NCBI GenBank assembly: GCA_964057225.1
Contig: OZ059898.1
Coordinates: 11,284,001-11,348,000 of the forward strand
Reading direction: 5' to 3'
Length of the DNA stretch: 64,000 nt
Origin: Auanema rhodensis
Lineage: Eukaryota; Nematoda; Chromadorea; Rhabditida; Rhabditidae
The first letter of the stretch is position 1; each line of letters begins with the position of its first letter. The position numbers were made by a program, and so were the translations under genes. Below the pieces are notes generated by a model. It worked only from the letters and a program-made list of their open reading frames with translations. It was not told the DNA's origin and did no database searches. This document shows positions 59,732-64,000 of the stretch, in pieces.

Positions 59732-59813
59732 CGCAGTCAGCAGGATTCGAACCTACGCGTGCAGAGCCCAATTGATTTCTAGTCAATCTCCTTAACCACT
59801 CGGACATGACTGC
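59732..59813 (-). tRNA. Last tRNA-Ser(AGA) of the array, C54A
   Basis: Rightmost copy in the window, with one variable-arm stem pair broken. Its upstream spacer (GGAATTTAC) is cut by the gypsy element about 32 bp from the gene's 5' end. Confidence 0.85.
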
Positions 59814-59845
59814 TTGTAGAAGGAATTTACTTTACAGTTAAAGTG

Positions 59846-60881
59846 GCGTTCCGTTATGCTCTCACGTCGATCCTATAGACCAATAAAGCCTACAAGATGA
59901 GTGTGATAGTATTCCAGATGTAGCGGTAGATAAAGAGCATAATGGATAAACATAAGACTCGAGAAAGAAAGGTTTATTATGTCTACATGATTACAATAAG
60001 TTATATAAATCTACATAAAGATATAAAGTGAAAGAGAGCTAAGAAAGGAAGACCAACCATCCCTAGTCATTCCATAAGGCAAAGCTGAAGTCTGTGTTCC
60101 ATATGAAGGGCGTGTCGTCCTCTCTCAGCCTCATGTCGTCTGATTCTAACCCGCCTGCTACGTATTGATTTCCGAATGGAACGTGCCATTTTTTCGAGTT
60201 TATGTCGCGTCCTCGCGAATAGCAAAATATGTGGTTTGTTTCAATCGTAGCAGAAGGTTTAGTTTTTAAAAAATAAAAATTACAATGTTAACATAAAAAT
60301 AGTAAAGATAAATTACAATATAATGTTAAACAATATTATCTGAAAAGAATTTAATAAAAGTTATTTGAAAATACATGAATATTAAGGAATAAAACAATCT
60401 TTTAGAATACCAGGGCTATATTTTGTCAGCGAGAGTGCGCAAAATAGGTTTTTAGGCACGACGCTGCATGTCTAACTTGTTTGAGTATAGAGAAACGAGA
60501 GTCATGCTATATTATCGATGGAGCTAGCATGTTTCTTCAGCGTATTCAAAGCGAATTGTAATAATAAAAAAAAATTAAATTAAATTCCATATAATTTCCG
60601 GAATTGAATCATTAACTACTTGATAAGGACTGTTGCTCAGATGAATATGCAATATAATGTCTCTTATCTTTCATTTCTTCTTTATTTACGGGAAATTATT
60701 TGAAATTGATGAAGTTTTATAATCATATATGCTTTGAAACTGAAATGCTTTTTGATTATTAGCTTACATCTCGTCTTACTCAAGTTTTTCAATGATATAA
60801 TAATATTAATAGCTCTGGTTTTTTAAAAGAGAGTTGATACAAAGTTTTACAATAATTTTATCAATCTCGAAATTATTTCTT
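59846..60881 (-). other. 3' non-coding region and LTR of the gypsy element
   Basis: No ORF of note. A - strand AATAAA lies near 59970. An AT-rich stretch fills 60240-60880. I could not fix the LTR's inner border, because the matching 5' LTR is outside the window. Confidence 0.5.
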
Positions 60882-63800
60882 TCATCGTCTTCTTCTTGGT
60901 GGTAGCCAATTTTGGTCCGATGGGTCTTCTGGTTCTGTTTCTTCAGTAGAGTCATAGTTATCGTTACCATTTATGACTTTTATGATCTCAATATCGCTGT
61001 CGTCGTCCGTGTCATAAGTCGTTGTATTGGATCGCGTGTTTTGAGCGATTGTATGGTCCATTTTGCGTTCAAAAAGTTTGAGATTGTCTTTGTGTACGTC
61101 TTGAATTTTTCCAAATGGATTCTTGAGTTGTACCATGTTTCCTTCAACGTTGATGACTTCAAATGGTCCATCATATGATTTGCGAAGCTTTTGACCTGGT
61201 TTATGCGCTTTAATTGCTAACATAACTTGGTCTCCTTTTCGGATATCTCTTTCTTCTATTCGTTGTCGTCCATCATGTTTTCTCTTCGCGGTTTCTTGAT
61301 GTTTTGCAAGATTTTCTTGAATTATGGTTCTTCTTTCTCCTCTGATATATTCGGTATTCTCAATTTCTTCCAAGATCTCTGGTTGTAATGTCTCGGGGAA
61401 TAATTCTTTGTCTAATCTCATACGACTTTCTTTTCCGAATAATGCTATGTATGGAGAGATTCCTGTGGTTGCGTGTGTTATTGTATTTAACGCAAAAGTA
61501 ATTTTTGGTAAATACATGTCCCAATCGGTTACGTCTTCGTTGAGATAGTGTGTTAATCCTTCTTCTAGCGTTCTGTATAGTCTTTCGACTTGTCCATTAG
61601 AGTTTTTCTGATGTGGGAGTGTTGGCTCGTGTTTAATGCCAAGTTTTTCACACATTTCTTCAAATTTCTTTGATACAAAATTAGATCCACGATCGGTTAT
61701 TAAACGATTTGGTGGTCCAAAAATATATACGAAATTCCTGAGGAATCTATCAATGATGACATCGGTGACAATTGTTGGTATAGCGATGGTTGTCGCCCAT
61801 TTGGAGAATGAATCTTGTATTGTTAGGACATAATTGTTGTTTCTTTTTGAAGTAGGGAATGGTCCCATAATATCCATATGTATTCTCTCAAATGGTTTTG
61901 ATGGTATTTCAAATTGACCCATAGGCTGAACGGTCATAGCGTGAGGATCTTTCTTCCTTTGTGCGCATTTAACGCATTGTTTCACAAAAATTGCTATGTC
62001 CGTTTGCATATTTGTCCAGCAGAATCTTCGTAGTATGGCTTCTTTAGTTTTGTTAATTCCTTGATGTGCTCCAATTGCTGGGTCTTCGTGAAATTCTTCG
62101 ATAACCTTGTTGATAAGTTCGCTTTCCCTTGGTAAAATCAAAGCTGGGTGTGGTCGTTTTCTGCTTGGTTTTGTGTATAACATGTTGTCAATGACACAAT
62201 AACGATCATTAGAAAGCATGTTCTTTTTCGCTCTGTATTCTATTTCGGCGATAGTTCTCTTTATCCAAGGTGTATCCTCTTGAATTGCTCTAATGTCAGG
62301 TACATTAACGAAATTAATTTGAGCTTTCGGAATTTCTTTTGTTTTCTTTTTCTTTTCCGGTTTAGGATCGTTTGCTTCATCTCCAATGTATCGTGAGAGA
62401 GCATCACAGACTTTGTTTAGTCTGCCTTCTCGGTATCTTATCTCGATATCGTATTCCTGTATGACTAATTGAAATTTTGCTAGTCTTCCAAAAAGGTCTC
62501 TACGAGTCAATAAGCTTGTTAATGGTCGATGGTCTGTGATACAGATTGTATGTGATCCAAGTATATATGTTCGAAACTGAGCTAAAGCGTATACGAGTCC
62601 TAACGCTTCTATTTCAATAGGAGCATAGTTGCGTTCCGCTTTTACAAGTTTACGGCTTGCAAATGCAATTGGATGTAAATTTTTGAGTGGTTCATTGGGA
62701 TCTTCAGGTTGTAATAACACTGCTCCCACTGCGATATTACTACCGTCACTTTCTATAATGAACATACGGTCTGATCTTGGTGGTTTTAAGACCGGTGCTT
62801 GGATCAATTTTCTTTTTAATGTATCAACAGCTTGTTGACTTTTGTCATTCCATTGGAATTCCACATCAAGTTTTGTAAGGTCGTATAAAGGGCTTGCGAT
62901 GTGTGCAAAATCCTTAATAAATTTCCGAAAAAATCCTACCATTCCCAAAAATGCTCTTACTCCTGTAGGTGACTTTGGAGCAGGATAGTCTTGAATGGCG
63001 GATACTTTCTGTGGATCTGGTTTGACTCCATCTCTTCCGACAATTAAACCAAGAAATTTTACTTCAGGTCTTGCAAAAGCGCATTTCTTGAGTTTAATTT
63101 TCATGCCTAATTTCTTTACTTCTCTGAGAATCTCAGCTATATCGTCAAGATGTTGTTCTGCAGTGTCTGATATAACAAGTAAATCATCCAAATAAACAAA
63201 GAGTCGGCATTTACATCGGCTTTGAAGGTATCGCACTGCTGTTTGAAAGGTATGTGGCGCTCCACATAACCCCATAGGCATCCTTCTATATTGATAAGTA
63301 CCGGTGTTTGTTGTAAATGCTGTTAATGGTCGATCTGATTTCTTTAATGCTATTTGGAAGAATCCGGATACTAAATCAAAGTTAGAAAAATATTGTGATC
63401 CGGCTGCCATATCGACAATGTCAGAGATGTTAGGTATGATGTACGTTTGCTTGCGAGTGACGTTATTTAGAGCACGGAAATCGGTTACGAAACGGAATGT
63501 TTCATCTTTCTTTTTGACTAAAACTACAGGGCTATTGAAAAGAGATGTGGATGGTTCAATTATATTTTGCTTCAGCATCTCCTGTACCTGTCTTTCGACT
63601 TCTTCTTGTTTGCCTATAGGGATACGCGTTATACGCGGTCTAGGCATGTCCATATCTGTTCTTAGAGGTATTGAATGCTCTACAGGTCCTTTAAATAGTC
63701 CTATTTGTTTATCCTCATTTAAAAATGCATCTCTATTACGTAGAATACAAAGCTGAAGAAGATCTTTTTGTTCTTTAGTTAGGTCGGCGTCTTTTAAATC

Positions 63801-64000
63801 AAGATCGTTCATAAAGTCCTGAGGAAAATGAGGTAATTTATTTTCCCAATCCGCTTCGGGTGGTATATAGTCTGGATTGTGTTCGGTCGTAAAGATCTCG
63901 TATTGTGGCAGTACGCCTATTTTTGCTTTGTCAATAATGTTTCCGGGTGATAGATCTATAGGATGATCAGTGTTGTTTTTGAATGTCATGGTAATTGAAT
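60882..64000 (-). CDS. Ty3/gypsy pol polyprotein, 5'-partial
   Basis: Reverse transcriptase, RNase H and integrase of a Ty3/gypsy element. Numbering from the first ATG in the window (63989, 1,035 residues), RT covers about 130-330. It contains FVTDFRALNNV, FDLVSGFFQIAL and the catalytic FVYLDDLL at about 264-271. RNase H lies near 395-510 (IESDGSNIAVGAVLL, IEIEALGLVYAL, TDHRPLT). Integrase follows with its HHCC zinc domain (FHEDPAIGAHQG, CVKCAQRK) and DDE core (HMDIMGPFP, ITDRGSNF, SNGQVERL). A GPY/F module (YDGPFEVI) and an acidic tail ending PPRRRR complete it. The frame is open past the ATG to the window edge, so protease and probably gag lie upstream. All catalytic residues are present and no stop interrupts it, so the copy may be active. 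Confidence 0.94.
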   Translation of the reverse strand, partial: SITMTFKNNTDHPIDLSPGNIIDKAKIGVLPQYEIFTTEHNPDYIPPEADWENKLPHFPQDFMNDLDLKDADLTKEQKDLLQLCILRNRDAFLNEDKQIGLFKGPVEHSIPLRTDMDMPRPRITRIPIGKQEEVERQVQEMLKQNIIEPSTSLFNSPVVLVKKKDETFRFVTDFRALNNVTRKQTYIIPNISDIVDMAAGSQYFSNFDLVSGFFQIALKKSDRPLTAFTTNTGTYQYRRMPMGLCGAPHTFQTAVRYLQSRCKCRLFVYLDDLLVISDTAEQHLDDIAEILREVKKLGMKIKLKKCAFARPEVKFLGLIVGRDGVKPDPQKVSAIQDYPAPKSPTGVRAFLGMVGFFRKFIKDFAHIASPLYDLTKLDVEFQWNDKSQQAVDTLKRKLIQAPVLKPPRSDRMFIIESDGSNIAVGAVLLQPEDPNEPLKNLHPIAFASRKLVKAERNYAPIEIEALGLVYALAQFRTYILGSHTICITDHRPLTSLLTRRDLFGRLAKFQLVIQEYDIEIRYREGRLNKVCDALSRYIGDEANDPKPEKKKKTKEIPKAQINFVNVPDIRAIQEDTPWIKRTIAEIEYRAKKNMLSNDRYCVIDNMLYTKPSRKRPHPALILPRESELINKVIEEFHEDPAIGAHQGINKTKEAILRRFCWTNMQTDIAIFVKQCVKCAQRKKDPHAMTVQPMGQFEIPSKPFERIHMDIMGPFPTSKRNNNYVLTIQDSFSKWATTIAIPTIVTDVIIDRFLRNFVYIFGPPNRLITDRGSNFVSKKFEEMCEKLGIKHEPTLPHQKNSNGQVERLYRTLEEGLTHYLNEDVTDWDMYLPKITFALNTITHATTGISPYIALFGKESRMRLDKELFPETLQPEILEEIENTEYIRGERRTIIQENLAKHQETAKRKHDGRQRIEERDIRKGDQVMLAIKAHKPGQKLRKSYDGPFEVINVEGNMVQLKNPFGKIQDVHKDNLKLFERKMDHTIAQNTRSNTTTYDTDDDSDIEIIKVINGNDNYDSTEETEPEDPSDQNWLPPRRRR

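Larger units (their letters stand above)
46123..59813 (-). tRNA. 73 tandem tRNA-Ser(AGA) genes, - strand
   Basis: Genes start at 46123 + 189n (13 copies, to 48391) and 48581 + 189n (60 copies, to 59732), each 82 bp, all with anticodon AGA. Most match the consensus. Recurrent variants in the variable-arm loop should be harmless: T51G at 49904, 50093, 50282, 55196 and 56708; C50A at 51416, 52361, 54629 and 58409. C71G, which breaks the T stem, occurs at 48959, 51227, 52172, 53495 and 54440. Private variants cluster toward the right edge (58220, 58787, 59165 and 59732), as expected where conversion with neighbours is weaker. Confidence 0.96.
45962..59845 (-). repeat. 189-bp tandem repeat block D (-)
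   Basis: The largest block: 73 full units. Phase is 46123 + 189n up to 48391. A 1-bp gain in the spacer at about 48540 (GATATAGATGGG) shifts it to 48581 + 189n up to 59732. A five-unit (945-bp) higher-order repeat is visible: the unit series starting 51038 (consensus, C71G, C50A, consensus, consensus) repeats from 51983. The block ends where a gypsy element interrupts the spacer. Confidence 0.97.
59846..64000 (-). mobile_element. Ty3/gypsy LTR retrotransposon, 3' part
   Basis: The - strand element enters from the right edge of the window. The pol ORF ends at 60882, followed by about 1 kb of non-coding 3' region that should include the 3' LTR and ends at the array junction (59845/59846). On the - strand the element's end reads ACGGAACGCCA, compatible with an LTR ending in CA. 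The other end, gag and the target duplication lie outside the window. Confidence 0.88.

Noticed and set aside
26924..59813. CRISPR-like array
   Set aside because: The regular repeats are whole tRNA genes with long, similar spacers in a eukaryotic genome. CRISPR spacers would be unique and short.

Overview
The window looks like nematode nuclear DNA. It is AT-rich. The genes carry many short introns (often 45-60 bp) whose acceptors read TTTCAG or TTTTAG, one gene encodes a cuticlin-type ZP-domain protein, and the retroelements are BEL/Pao with a phlebovirus-like envelope and Ty3/gypsy. I cannot name the species.

Positions 1-26,900 are ordinary gene space with six multi-exon genes that I spliced by hand: a secreted class-3 lipase (+), a WD40-repeat protein (-), a small multi-pass membrane protein of unknown family (-), a 16-exon flavin-containing monooxygenase (+), a cuticlin-like ZP protein (-) and a two-TM protein of unknown family (-). 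The exon joins of all six keep frame from ATG to stop. The gaps hold simple repeats and no gene I can support.

Positions 26,900-59,845 are an extraordinary tandem array of a 189-bp unit, each holding one 82-nt tRNA-Ser(AGA) gene. I count 122 full-length copies plus six fragments. The first part runs on the + strand (29 + 3 copies) and the rest on the - strand (17 + 73). The 189-bp phase is kept with a single 1-bp slip near 48.5 kb. Three mobile insertions interrupt tRNA genes of the array. Two are nearly identical Mutator-like (MULE) elements with intact transposase ORFs; the second sits exactly where the array flips strand. The third is an internally deleted BEL/Pao retroelement that keeps a long ORF joining an integrase tail to a phlebovirus-like glycoprotein, followed by an unusual zinc-knuckle ORF. 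The BEL/Pao element has a 5-bp target duplication (GGCAG) inside a tRNA gene, and the first MULE has a probable 9-bp one (CGTAGGTTC).

Positions 59,846-64,000 are the 3' part of a Ty3/gypsy retrotransposon on the - strand. Its junction with the array lies about 32 bp upstream of the last tRNA. Its pol ORF runs off the window.

The most interesting system is the tRNA-Ser array as a homogenising, inverted, transposon-collecting locus. Long repeats like this are also prone to misassembly, so the strand flip needs long-read confirmation.
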